From Thalassoglobus sp. JC818 (GTDB lineage: Bacteria; Planctomycetota; Planctomycetia; Planctomycetales; Planctomycetaceae): DNA of 64,000 nucleotides. The stretch lies in NCBI RefSeq assembly GCF_040717535.1, contig NZ_JBFEFI010000003.1:752001-816000 (forward strand). Reading direction: 5' to 3'. The translations under genes were made by a program, and so were the position numbers. Below, piece after piece: positions 53,368 through 62,144 of this stretch. The notes beneath the pieces were generated by a model. It worked only from the letters and a program-made list of their open reading frames with translations, did not search any database and was not told the origin of the DNA. How positions within the stretch are numbered: the stretch's first letter is position 1; each line of letters opens with the position of its first letter.

Positions 53368-53763
53368 ATGGTGAGAAAAACAAGCTATCTGTTCGTCATC
53401 GCAATCGTGATGTTGTCCGGAAAATTTGCAGCTGCGCAAACGAGAATTGCGCCTGCACCGTTGCGGCCACACCTGACACCAACGACCAGCCCGTTTCTCT
53501 TTCTCGGAAACGGTCGCTTTAACTCAGCATTGAGTTACTACCAGAGAATTCTTCCGGAACGAGAATTTCGTCAGGCGAACCGAACCAATTACGGTCTGAT
53601 CCAAGGTTTGGAAAAAGACGTGACCGTCCTGCGACAACGAGAAGAACAACTGGCTGACGATCAGTTGAAGCCAACTGGTCACCGGGCACACTTCTTCAAT
53701 CCTGGAAACCACTTCAACAACACCGGAAGCTATTACGACCGAAGTCAGTTGCGAGGTCGCTAA
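53368..53763 (+). CDS. Small exported protein of unknown function
   Basis: A 131-residue protein. The signal peptide MVRKTSYLFVIAIVMLSGKFAAAQ begins at the ATG at 53368; an earlier in-frame start at 53329 adds residues without signal character. The mature part has LALSYYQRILPEREFRQANR-like helices and a coiled stretch (LEKDVTVLRQREEQLADDQ). It ends with GHRAHFFNPGNHFNN and GSYYDR, an aromatic pattern that looks conserved but is not assigned. It is convergent with the UbiD gene. Confidence 0.65.
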   Translation: MVRKTSYLFVIAIVMLSGKFAAAQTRIAPAPLRPHLTPTTSPFLFLGNGRFNSALSYYQRILPEREFRQANRTNYGLIQGLEKDVTVLRQREEQLADDQLKPTGHRAHFFNPGNHFNNTGSYYDRSQLRGR

Positions 53764-53785
53764 GCCCTGATCTCTTCGTTGAATC

Positions 53786-53823
53786 GGGTGGACCGTTAGA
53801 GGATTCCGTGCAGTGGTCCACCC
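53786..53823. terminator. Hairpin spanning the convergent junction with the UbiD gene
   Basis: A perfect 9-bp inverted repeat, GGGTGGACC at 53786-53794 and its complement at 53815-53823, has a 20-base spacer that includes the UbiD stop codon. It lies 23 bases after the stop of the small exported protein. It could be a bidirectional terminator, though no T-tract is present. Confidence 0.45.
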
Positions 53824-55628
53824 TGCTGAGCCAAAGCATCGACTTTGGCTGTAACTTTAGGGTCCTCAGTCAGCGGCGGGGCGTGCTTTGGCTTTATTCG
53901 GGCATCGATCACCAGAGACCCGCGACAGCCCCAGTGCTTATTCTCGATGAAGCTCTCAATGCCATCGATGTCAGCTGCCGGGTTCGACCGAGTGAATACG
54001 GTCCACAGAAAATTGTTGAGCGACCGGGCAGTGAATTCTGAATCGTCGACCAGGACGCACAGCGGAAATCGGTTGATGGGGTCGCCAGCCGAAAGCTGAT
54101 CACAAAACGCTTTTAGAACGTGATCGTCAGCTCTTTCGCACCTTGGAGCTTGGACTGCCAGAACTCCGGGAAGCGCGACCTTCGGTGTCGAAAATCCGAA
54201 TGGGAGTCGAAGCGACTCCGGAATCTCTCGCGAAAGCTCCCGCACAGGCTTTCCCGCCGCCGCGACGACGACTTTCGAGCCGGCGTTGAAACCATCTCCG
54301 GAATAGTCGAGTGTGTCGATCGTGGTCTTTGTCTGAAAATGCAAGTCGCGACGCCAATCAACTCGCTCCAGCATGTGATGGAAAAACTTGTCGATGTCGT
54401 GCAGGTTCAGATCCGGCGCATCTTCCTCAGCAGCGATGAACAGGTATTTGGCCAGCGAAAGTTGTCCCTGTCCAAGGATTGCATTCGCTTGAGTCAAAAT
54501 CTCTTGAGGGATTCGCTCTTCAGCGTAAGGGACATACCGTTCGCTTCCGATGGCCAGAAGCAATGGATGCACACCCGCAGCATCGACCGCGTGGACTTGC
54601 TTCACTCCGGGCAAGACCGATGGAATTGCTGGGCCGGTGATCTCGTGAATAATTTCTCCGAATGAGGTGTCCTCTTGCGGCGGTCGACCGACGACCGTGA
54701 ACGGCCAGATTGCCCCGGTCCGATGGTAGACGCGTTCGACTTTCAAAACTGGAAAGTCATGTCGCAAGCTGTAATAGCCGAGGTGGTCTCCGAACGGCCC
54801 TTCCTGTTTCAGTCGCTGCGGATCGATGGTTCCCGAAATACAAAAGTCCGCCTCAGCAATCAGTGGAAGATGATCTTTCCTGCGAATCATTCGAACGCGA
54901 CGACCGCCGAGTGCTCCCGCAAACGTCAATTCAGAAAGTCCTTCCGGAAGTGGCATGACCGCCGACAATGGAAGAGCCGGTGGTCCGCCGATGAGAATGT
55001 TCACCTTTAATTGTTCACCGCGACGAATTGCAGCGGAGTGGTGAACGCCAATACTTCGATGTATCTGGTAGTGAACACCCACTTCGCGATTTGGCGTGTA
55101 ATCGTTTCCAGCCATCTGGATTCGGTACATTCCCAAGTTCGATTTCTGCCACCCCGGATGAGCGGGATGTTCCGAGTAAACCGCCGGCAGTGTGACGAAC
55201 GGTCCTCCATCGTCGGGCCAACTCACGAGTTGCGGAAGTTGATCGAGAGATGTCTGATTCTGCGCCAGTGGACCGTTCGAAACGTACTTGGGCTGCATCG
55301 CCCACGCGACGGGAAAAGCTCGCCCGTACCTCAGTGGATTTTTCATCGCGACGGCTGGGTCGATCTTGATTTCGACAAGACGTTTCACGAGATCGAGTGT
55401 GTCGCGAAACAGAAACCGTGTTCGCTCAATCGTGCCGTACAGATTGCTGAGCATCGGAAACTGACATCCCTGGACATTCTCAAACAGCAGTGCCGGTCCG
55501 CCCGCCTGATAGACACGCCGCTGGATTTCGGCAGCTTCGAGATGCGGATCAATGGGTGTCGAGATACGAACCAGATGTCCGTGTTTTTCGAGATCGACGA
55601 CGCAGTCTTTAAGATTTCGGTAACCCAT
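53796..55628 (-). CDS. UbiD-family decarboxylase (prenylated-FMN type)
   Basis: A 610-residue member of the UbiD/MenB-independent family. These enzymes decarboxylate aromatic or enoic acids using prenylated FMN made by UbiX. GMYRIQMAGNDYTPN and the EGPFGDHLGYYS region (with the catalytic Glu) are visible, along with GPAIPSVLPGVKQVHAVDAAGVHPLLLAIG. The length exceeds UbiD from Escherichia coli by about 110 residues. In menaquinone futalosine organisms the corresponding enzyme is MqnL; a partial mqnA is at the left end of the window. The role is therefore inferred, not shown, and another aromatic acid substrate is possible. Confidence 0.88.
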   Translation of the reverse strand: MGYRNLKDCVVDLEKHGHLVRISTPIDPHLEAAEIQRRVYQAGGPALLFENVQGCQFPMLSNLYGTIERTRFLFRDTLDLVKRLVEIKIDPAVAMKNPLRYGRAFPVAWAMQPKYVSNGPLAQNQTSLDQLPQLVSWPDDGGPFVTLPAVYSEHPAHPGWQKSNLGMYRIQMAGNDYTPNREVGVHYQIHRSIGVHHSAAIRRGEQLKVNILIGGPPALPLSAVMPLPEGLSELTFAGALGGRRVRMIRRKDHLPLIAEADFCISGTIDPQRLKQEGPFGDHLGYYSLRHDFPVLKVERVYHRTGAIWPFTVVGRPPQEDTSFGEIIHEITGPAIPSVLPGVKQVHAVDAAGVHPLLLAIGSERYVPYAEERIPQEILTQANAILGQGQLSLAKYLFIAAEEDAPDLNLHDIDKFFHHMLERVDWRRDLHFQTKTTIDTLDYSGDGFNAGSKVVVAAAGKPVRELSREIPESLRLPFGFSTPKVALPGVLAVQAPRCERADDHVLKAFCDQLSAGDPINRFPLCVLVDDSEFTARSLNNFLWTVFTRSNPAADIDGIESFIENKHWGCRGSLVIDARIKPKHAPPLTEDPKVTAKVDALAQQGGPLHGIL

Positions 55629-55876
55629 GGCGTTTCGTTTTGGCGACTGGTTTCAAACGTTTTCTCATCCCTCAGTCTTCTCCGTGAAGCTGGGAGATGG
55701 ATTTCAAATTCATTTGAAGTCAGGCGGTTCGGGAGTTGTTGGAGAATCCGTCATTGAACGCGGTTCGCCGAATCGTAGCGGATTGCGTACAATCATGAAC
55801 TGAATTCCAACTGAGCGAGGTTCAACTTTCACTCAGACATCCGCAATTCCCATCTTGCGATAACATAAGGACCTGT

Positions 55877-56620
55877 ATGCGTGGCCCATCTGTGAGAATT
55901 CGATACGACGTCCGGAGACTCTGGAAGTGTCCGGAGTGCGGGTATGAACGAAAAGTCGACGCCCGCCACACGTCTGTCCGCTGCCATTGCCAGGATGGGA
56001 ACTTCTTTATGCGACTTGTCGAGCCGAAGCGGTTCGTTCGTCCTGAGCTGAGCGAGTCCGACTGCTACGTCACAGAAGACGACTTTCCCGAAGAACCTGG
56101 GAGCGGACCCTCAATCGAGAATTCTCAGACAGCGGCAGCTGCATCGACCGAGTCTCAGCCGAGCGAAGCCGTTACTGCGGATGCATCAGAGCAGTCAGAA
56201 GAAGCAACTGCCAGCGAATCTCCTCGCAACGAAGTCAGTCAAGATTCGGTTGAAGTGACGGAAGCTGATTCGGAACCTCAAGTGGAAGCCGGCGCAGTCG
56301 AACCGAGTGCAATTGAAGACAAGGAAGAGTCAACACATCCTAAACCGGCATCGGAGTCGACTGTCGCGAAGGAGCAGGCTCCCGGGGAGCGGTCAAAGAG
56401 ACGGTCGCGTAAACCCTCGTCTTCCGATTCAAAGAGTCGCGATGGCAACGCTCAACCCAACGCCAAATCGCGGTCTCGACGACGGAAGAAACGTCGCAAA
56501 TCTGACGGGGCATCTGGAGAAGCGGGGGCCAACAAGAGTCCTCAAGGGAAACAAGCTTCGAAGGAAAACCCCTCTAAACCACCGGGTGATTCAACGAAGA
56601 ATTCTTCAGAGAGTGATTGA
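55877..56620 (+). CDS. Zinc-ribbon protein with acidic linker and basic tail
   Basis: A 247-residue protein. The first 60 residues form a ribbon: C18-P-E-C21 and C36-H-C38, flanked by RRLWKCPE and RHTSVRCHCQ. Residues 75-165 are Ser/Glu/Ala-rich and acidic; residues 170-220 are Arg/Lys/Ser-rich (RSKRRSRKPS, RSRRRKKRRK). The layout suggests nucleic-acid binding through the tail, though this is inference. It is followed after 47 bases by the VWA gene on the same strand. No family is recognised beyond the ribbon pattern. Confidence 0.65.
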   Translation: MRGPSVRIRYDVRRLWKCPECGYERKVDARHTSVRCHCQDGNFFMRLVEPKRFVRPELSESDCYVTEDDFPEEPGSGPSIENSQTAAAASTESQPSEAVTADASEQSEEATASESPRNEVSQDSVEVTEADSEPQVEAGAVEPSAIEDKEESTHPKPASESTVAKEQAPGERSKRRSRKPSSSDSKSRDGNAQPNAKSRSRRRKKRRKSDGASGEAGANKSPQGKQASKENPSKPPGDSTKNSSESD

Positions 56621-56667
56621 AAGAGCGTCAGCGCTGACGCGAATTCTTTAAGTTCAGAGTGTCGACC

Positions 56668-57804
56668 ATGCCATCGTTTGAGTATTCAAAATTTGACGGT
56701 TCAAAGAAGTTTTCTCCGCAGTCGGCAGATCAGCTCTTTGACAAATTCTCCGAGTTCCTCATGGACTACGGAGACGCCGTTCTCGAATCCCTGAATGACT
56801 GGGAAGATGAGAATCCCGACGTCGTCGAGGCATTAATCAAGCAGGGATACGTCTCGAAAGATCGGGATGGCACGTTCTCAGTCACTCCGAAGGGCCTGAA
56901 ACGAGTTGAGAACAAGGCACTCGAAGCTCTCTTTCAGATTCAGAACAAAGACAAACTCGGTCGGCACGAAACAGAGTTTCGTGGGCCCGGTCAGATGAAA
57001 ACTGAGGAATCCAAACCGTACGAGTACGGTGACCCAGTTTCGAATCTGAACATGCACGAAACGTTGAAGAACGCCATTTACCGTCAGGGAGGAGGGTCGC
57101 CCGTCTCGATTCACGAAGAAGATCTTGAGATCTTCGATACGGAGTACCAAACATCATGTGCGACCGTTGTGCTCATCGACATGTCGGGCAGCATGATGCG
57201 ATATGGAAAATATGCAGCTGCCAAGCGTGTGGCCATGGCCCTCCAAGGACTGGTTCGATCCCGGTATCAGTCCGACTTCCTGCAAATTGTCGGCTTCTAC
57301 ACCTATGCCACTGCGATGACCGAGCGGGATCTTCTCAACTCCGCGCCGAAGCAGGTGAGCATTTTCGATCCCTACGTCAGCATGCGAATCCCGCTCGATC
57401 AACCGCCTCAATTCGTTCCAGAACACTTCACCAACATTCAGGCAGGTTTGCAGTTTGCTCGACGAATTCTCAAACGCCAACCAGCACAGAATCAGCAAAT
57501 CATTTGCATCACAGATGGTGAGCCGACAGCCCACATCGAGGGGCGTGAAATCGTGCTGCTCTATCCGCCAGCGGAGAAAACAGCACGCCACACATTGAAC
57601 GAAGTCAAACGATGTGCAAGCGACGGAATTCAGATTTCAAGCTTTGCGTTGATCGAAGACTATTTTTACCACGGCCTGGTCAACTTTGTGGAACAGATGG
57701 CGATCGTTTCCAAAGGCATCTGCGCAACCTGCAATGCTCAGGACATGGGGAACATGGTGATCAACAGCTTCGTCAAAGGCCGCAAAACGAAGGCGCGAGT
57801 CTGA
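56668..57804 (+). CDS. VWA-domain protein with MIDAS motif
   Basis: A 378-residue protein. The von Willebrand A domain begins at about residue 166 with VVLIDMSGSMMRYG, carrying the DxSxS metal site. LQIVGFYTYA, the FTNIQAGLQFARRIL threonine segment and IICITDGEP complete the MIDAS fold. The N-terminal 150 residues are helical and unassigned (KFSPQSADQLFDKFSEFLM, VTPKGLKRVENKALEALF). Soluble VWA proteins of this kind often work with MoxR-type AAA ATPases, but none is in the window. The start could be the GTG at 56659; the ATG at 56668 is preferred. Confidence 0.85.
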   Translation: MPSFEYSKFDGSKKFSPQSADQLFDKFSEFLMDYGDAVLESLNDWEDENPDVVEALIKQGYVSKDRDGTFSVTPKGLKRVENKALEALFQIQNKDKLGRHETEFRGPGQMKTEESKPYEYGDPVSNLNMHETLKNAIYRQGGGSPVSIHEEDLEIFDTEYQTSCATVVLIDMSGSMMRYGKYAAAKRVAMALQGLVRSRYQSDFLQIVGFYTYATAMTERDLLNSAPKQVSIFDPYVSMRIPLDQPPQFVPEHFTNIQAGLQFARRILKRQPAQNQQIICITDGEPTAHIEGREIVLLYPPAEKTARHTLNEVKRCASDGIQISSFALIEDYFYHGLVNFVEQMAIVSKGICATCNAQDMGNMVINSFVKGRKTKARV

Positions 57805-57889
57805 TCACTCTGCGAGTCGAATTTCAATTACTGGCGCGAGTTGACGAAGTACATCAATTCCCTGTTCGAAACCCTTCGAACCTGCAGAG

Positions 57890-59548
57890 CTACGGTGAAA
57901 GCGAGAGTTCGATTGGAAAAAGATCGTTCGACGGAACGGATTTCAGTTCGGTCTGCTGAATTGTGTCGGAAGTCGTGTCTTGATACTGATCGGGAACAGT
58001 GTCTTCCGGTGCTGGCTCTTCCGATGGGCTGAGGTCAAGAGACGGAGATTCATCCGGTTCTGGGGCCGCATCGTCCAATGGTTCTTGAGTAGGAACTTGA
58101 TCTTCGCTGTTTTGCTTTGGTTGTACAAATACCTCGGGCAAACCTTGTTGAAGATCAGATCGTTTTAGAAGGAGTTCCGCTCGTCGAAGTGCAATCTCAG
58201 CGGAGTGCTTCCGACTTGCGGCTTCTGTGAGATCTTGCTGAGTCCCGACTCCAGTTTTGAAGAGCTTTGAAACACGTTCGAGTTCAGTCTCGGCGGTTTC
58301 GAGTTCAAATTTCGCTTGCTCGACATCCAGAACGAGTAACTCTCTGTCAATCTCGCTGTGCTGCGGGGATTGTTGTTGAGGTGTGAATGTGAAGACCCCT
58401 CCAACGTTTTCTTGATTTCTGTTGCGTTGAGCCAATGCCTGCTGTTGTTGAAGGAGTGCCCGCTTCAGTTCGATCTCCGCGTCGATTAACTGTTCCTCGC
58501 TCTTTCGCAGCTCCATTCGCGAATCGCTGGGGACCCGTTCGTGAGACTCACTTTGAAGGGATTCTGGCACACCGAGACGCTTCAGATGATAGAAGATTCC
58601 ATTCCTGGTGTCCTCAACGCTTTCCCGTGCTGATTCAAGACGTTGTTGCGCACGTTGAACTTCGAGCCCCAGAATTTCGATCGCAAGCTGACGTGATTTT
58701 TCGTCTGCGAAATCGGTCCGCTGTTGATGTTCAACTCCATTCTCAATCGTTTCTTCGTGCTCGATTTCCTGCGCAAGAAATGGGGTTTTGTGTGGAGTCG
58801 CGGTCGGCTCTTCAGATTTCCAAAACGGTGGCTGCTGTTGTTGCGACGCGTCGAAAGGGCTGTTCTTCCACTCTTGCTGCGAACGAAGCGAGTTCGCGAA
58901 GGGGTCAGGTGCTTGTCCTTGAGGGTCAGTCCGAGGCAACGCCGGTTGCTGTTGAACTGGTTGGGCGGGGGCAAACGGGTCAGTGCTGGAGCTCTGTTGT
59001 GAACGTGACGGACTCGGTTGGCGGTTGTTCAGGTGAGGTGGACCAAGTGGTAGACCAACTGGTGAACTGAGTGATGAGTCTTGATTCCGACGGGTCGCCT
59101 GAAACTGTCGTTCTCGCTCATGGAACTTGTTCTCAATCTCCGCAAGCCGTTGTCGGAGTTGGGTGATCTTCTCTCTCAGAAGTGCCTGCTCGGTTTCCCA
59201 CAGCGATTCATCGAACTCGGCGATTTCGCGATGAATGTTTCTCGCTGAGGCGTTGTTGCCCGAATCTGGGTAGGATTGCAGGTTCGGGGCCGAGAAACCT
59301 GACGGGGCTGCTGGAGGTGTTGCCTGAGTGAGCTGAGTGGCCTCAAAAGCGGGTTGCGGAGTAATCACCTGTTTGGCAGCGGGACTTGTGTATCGCTCGA
59401 CTAGGGTTGCTGGAGGTTCCGCATTGAGTTGGCCGTCGTCTCGCAAGTTCAGCGCGAGGATAGCTCCGACCAAGCAGAGGAGAATTGAGACGGCTGAAGC
59501 TGTGGGCGAAAACCGCCGCTTCGATGTGTTTGAGTTCGTGGCTTGCAT
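57890..59548 (-). CDS. Membrane-anchored coiled-coil protein (TolC/HlyD-like helical segment)
   Basis: A 552-residue protein. A single membrane helix lies at residues 18-37 (SAVSILLCLVGAILALNL). The rest is mainly coiled coil separated by Gln/Pro-rich linkers: WETEQALLREKITQLRQRLAEIENKFHERERQFQ, LEVQRAQQRLESARESVEDTRNGI, and LEVEQAKFELETAETELERVSKLFKTGVGTQQDLTEAA-like. The LFKTGVGTQQDLTEAA segment is typical of TolC and HlyD-type helical hairpins (L-F-x-x-G-x-x-x-x-x-D/E). Gene order places it 5 bases downstream of the Ser/Thr kinase, so it may be a target or partner of that kinase. Confidence 0.68.
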   Translation of the reverse strand: MQATNSNTSKRRFSPTASAVSILLCLVGAILALNLRDDGQLNAEPPATLVERYTSPAAKQVITPQPAFEATQLTQATPPAAPSGFSAPNLQSYPDSGNNASARNIHREIAEFDESLWETEQALLREKITQLRQRLAEIENKFHERERQFQATRRNQDSSLSSPVGLPLGPPHLNNRQPSPSRSQQSSSTDPFAPAQPVQQQPALPRTDPQGQAPDPFANSLRSQQEWKNSPFDASQQQQPPFWKSEEPTATPHKTPFLAQEIEHEETIENGVEHQQRTDFADEKSRQLAIEILGLEVQRAQQRLESARESVEDTRNGIFYHLKRLGVPESLQSESHERVPSDSRMELRKSEEQLIDAEIELKRALLQQQQALAQRNRNQENVGGVFTFTPQQQSPQHSEIDRELLVLDVEQAKFELETAETELERVSKLFKTGVGTQQDLTEAASRKHSAEIALRRAELLLKRSDLQQGLPEVFVQPKQNSEDQVPTQEPLDDAAPEPDESPSLDLSPSEEPAPEDTVPDQYQDTTSDTIQQTELKSVPSNDLFPIELSLSP

Positions 59549-59553
59549 GTTCG

Positions 59554-61086
59554 CTAGTCCTGAGGGCTGGGGAGTGGTTCGGGCAATTTGAATTGAGGCA
59601 CGGTTTTGTTTTCAGCGTCGGGTTCATTCAGGAGGGTTTCGACACGGCTGAGTTCCCCCTCCAGTTCTTGAATCTCGCTGAGAATTGCCGACATCGAGAG
59701 TTCGCTTTCATCGGGCAGAAGCTCCGGTGCTGCGAGCGGTTTCGTCTCGATGTTGGGTAAGCCGTCGAGTGTCGCAGCAGCTTTGGTTTGCTCAAGTTGC
59801 GCGGAAGATGGAGATTCGGAGTTCGGCCCGAAGGACCCTGCCACAACGATGATCGCTGTAAGTGCCAAGATCGAACCACCTGCCCAGTACAGCAGTCGCC
59901 GATTTCGATTCGGCGATCGTTGCAGGAATTTGGGGAGCGGACTTTGATCGGGTTGTTGAAGATGCGCTAAGCACTGTTCGAAAAGCTCTGCGACTTCTTG
60001 AGCAGTTTGGAATCGATCGTCAGGATCTTTTGCGTGCAGACGATCGATGAGTCGAATCAGCCAGACGGGAGTCTCCGGCCGAACTTGCTGGATGGGTCTG
60101 GGTGTTTCATCTGTGATTTTTCTCAGAATTGCATAGCTTGTTTCGCTTCGAAACGGCGGTCGTCCGGTGCAAAGAGTGAAGAGAACGCTTCCGAGGCTGA
60201 ACAGATCGCTGCGCTGATCGACACGTTCTCCACGAGCTTGTTCGGGTGACATGTATTGAGGTGTCCCAGCTAGAACTCCAGTGCGTGTCATGCTGGCGTC
60301 GTCTGCTGCCCGAGCCAGGCCGAAGTCCGTGAGGATGATTCGGTCAACGTCGGGCTCCATCAGAATGTTGGCCGGTTTCACATCTCTGTGAACCAGTCCT
60401 TGAGCGTGAGCAGCTGCGAGTCCGCGACAGACTTGCAGGCCAATGCGAACTATCGCTTCGATCGGGAGTGGACCTGCATGGTCGATACGGCGTTGGAGTG
60501 ACTCCCCTGCGACATAGGGCATGACCAGAAAGGGCAATCCATTTGATTCAGAAACTCTGTGGATCGAAACGACGTTGGGGTGAACAACCGAAGCAGTCGC
60601 TTGTCCTTCTCGCGAAAACCGGGCACGTGCTGCTCCCGACATGGCGAGGTGAGGAGCAAGGACTTTGATCGCAACATATCGATTGAGGGCCGGTTCGTAC
60701 CCTTTTAGGACGACACCCATGCCGCCACACCCCACGACGCCCACAACTTCATAACCCCCAAACCGGCCGAGCATGCGGGGATCGTCCGACGGTTGCAGAG
60801 CATCCAGGACCCCAGGGATCGCGGAGTGAAGAACTGGATCGTTGTGGAACCTTGTCGGAGGACTTGGAAGCGACTCTTTGAGTTCCGAATCAAAAATGTC
60901 GTCACTAAGGAAAGAGGAGGTGTCGTGCCACCATTGCTGGTCCGCCGACTGTTCATCAAGTTGCTTCTGGCACGATGGGCAACTGTCGAGGTGTTTGAGG
61001 AATGTGCCTTGATCGGTCTCCAACAGTTCATCATTCAAGAAGGCTGTCAGTTGGGCCGGGGAACAAGCTTGTTTTGCATCGCTCAT
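59554..61086 (-). CDS. Membrane Ser/Thr protein kinase with N-terminal zinc-finger-like segment
   Basis: A 510-residue protein. Residues 32-39 read HLDSCPSC, H-x3-C-x2-C, the motif of zinc-binding anti-sigma domains. The kinase domain spans about 112-375: GCGGMGVV loop, Lys141 in VAIKVL, HRDVKPAN (233-240), DFGLARA (254-260) and SPEQARGE. A membrane helix follows at about 398-417, with an exposed coiled C-terminus. It starts inside the stop of the sigma gene (TCAT at 61083-61086), so the two are translationally coupled. The kinase with a ZAS-like N-terminus may itself hold or release the sigma factor. Confidence 0.92.
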   Translation of the reverse strand: MSDAKQACSPAQLTAFLNDELLETDQGTFLKHLDSCPSCQKQLDEQSADQQWWHDTSSFLSDDIFDSELKESLPSPPTRFHNDPVLHSAIPGVLDALQPSDDPRMLGRFGGYEVVGVVGCGGMGVVLKGYEPALNRYVAIKVLAPHLAMSGAARARFSREGQATASVVHPNVVSIHRVSESNGLPFLVMPYVAGESLQRRIDHAGPLPIEAIVRIGLQVCRGLAAAHAQGLVHRDVKPANILMEPDVDRIILTDFGLARAADDASMTRTGVLAGTPQYMSPEQARGERVDQRSDLFSLGSVLFTLCTGRPPFRSETSYAILRKITDETPRPIQQVRPETPVWLIRLIDRLHAKDPDDRFQTAQEVAELFEQCLAHLQQPDQSPLPKFLQRSPNRNRRLLYWAGGSILALTAIIVVAGSFGPNSESPSSAQLEQTKAAATLDGLPNIETKPLAAPELLPDESELSMSAILSEIQELEGELSRVETLLNEPDAENKTVPQFKLPEPLPSPQD

Positions 61087-61673
61087 GTTTCGTCCTCCAT
61101 TGCCAGGACGCCTTCACGCAATCGTTTCATCACTCGGCTGCGTGCTGCATAGAGGGAGCCGATCGAGATGTCCAAGTCGTTGGCAACCACCGTTTTCGAA
61201 TGTCCATCGACAGCTGTTCTCCAAAATGCCATCCACGTCGAGTCAGAGAATTCGTCGCGGATTTTCTCGACCACTTTTCGAAATGTGGCTCTCCGTAATT
61301 CGAGTTCGATTTCTGCCTCTTCTTCAGAATCAAATTTTCCTCCGGAAACAGCGTGTTCGTCGACGTTTGTCAAAGAATGGTGGCGATGTGATCGCGTCGC
61401 CGCATTCACGACTGCATTTCGAGTGACGACCAACAGCCACGCACGGAAAGAACCACTTTGGCGATCGAGATGCCAAGTCTTCATTTTCTCGGCAGCATTG
61501 GCAAAGACTCGTTGAACAAGGTCTTCCGCGTCGGCGGGCTGCAATCCTTTTCGGCGTGCGTATCGATAGATGGCAGACTGATAGATCTGCAGAAATTCGC
61601 GCCAGGCATCGTCGTCGTCCGCGTTCTGAACGCGTTGAAGCAAACTCCAGCGAGTTGTCGGCAGGTCAGACAC
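61083..61673 (-). CDS. ECF-type RNA polymerase sigma factor
   Basis: A 196-residue sigma-70-family protein of planctomycete ECF type. Region 2 covers RYARRKGLQPADAEDLVQRVFANAAEKM and FRAWLLVVTRNAVVNAATRSHRHH. Region 4 has the helix-turn-helix VVANDLDISIGSLYAARSRVMKRLRE. It overlaps the kinase gene by 4 bases and heads the sigma-kinase-coiled-coil transcript. A nested inverted repeat lies upstream (61700-61736). The family is known to pair with protein kinases in planctomycetes; the regulon here is unknown. Confidence 0.93.
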   Translation of the reverse strand: MSDLPTTRWSLLQRVQNADDDDAWREFLQIYQSAIYRYARRKGLQPADAEDLVQRVFANAAEKMKTWHLDRQSGSFRAWLLVVTRNAVVNAATRSHRHHSLTNVDEHAVSGGKFDSEEEAEIELELRRATFRKVVEKIRDEFSDSTWMAFWRTAVDGHSKTVVANDLDISIGSLYAARSRVMKRLREGVLAMEDET

Positions 61674-62144
61674 GGATCCTCCGAAGTTGTGGGGCGACTG
61701 TCAGAAAGAAGCACACATCAACCTGTGTGATCTGACACGCTTTTTCAAAGATTTATTGTCTGTTTCGGTCAGTCGAAAACCAACCGAGCGTCGATCCGCC
61801 GCCGACGGCGCTCTGGCAAACCTCGCAGTGAACGGTTCGATTCTTCAGTAAATTATGCGAGATGAGGCGATTTCGAGGCGATTGATGTAACACTTACAAC
61901 GTGGGGGGATGAAATCGGAATTTCCTTCAAAGCCTGCTTGACCGTTTTCGGAAAATGGAGAGAATCCCTCTCACTTGGCCAGCAGCAAACACGCCGCTGA
62001 CAACACAACCACTTGCACCAGAATCGGTTACACTGTCAGACAGATTGGCAAAACAACTCATTCGGTGCCCCTTCCCCTTCATTTAACTTCGTCACGGACG
62101 ACGCAACCTGCCTGGCAGGTTGTGGGGCAGGATGCCCTGTTTCC
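61674..62144. other. Divergent intergenic region sigma operon / murE
   Basis: A 471-base gap. It contains the nested repeat at 61700-61736 and two copies of GAGGCGATT at 61864-61872 and 61875-61883, exactly 11 bases apart and so on one face of the helix. The murE frame is open upstream to a TTG at 62013, but the extra 44 residues are unlike other MurE proteins. No other gene is evident. Confidence 0.5.
61700..61736 (-). promoter_or_regulatory. Nested inverted repeat upstream of the sigma factor gene
   Basis: Two nested 6-bp inverted repeats: GTCAGA (61700-61705) with TCTGAC (61731-61736), and inside them CACACA (61712-61717) with TGTGTG (61724-61729). The element ends 27 bases before the sigma start codon. 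It could be an operator or a 5' mRNA hairpin. Direct visual evidence only. Confidence 0.45.

Noticed and set aside
57860-57885. T-loop-like GTTCGAA sequences between convergent genes
   Set aside because: Two TTCGAA palindromes lie close together, giving a small hairpin. No cloverleaf can be built around them.
62013-62144. N-terminal extension of MurE from a TTG codon
   Set aside because: It adds 44 residues not seen in the family; the ATG at 62145 gives the expected length.
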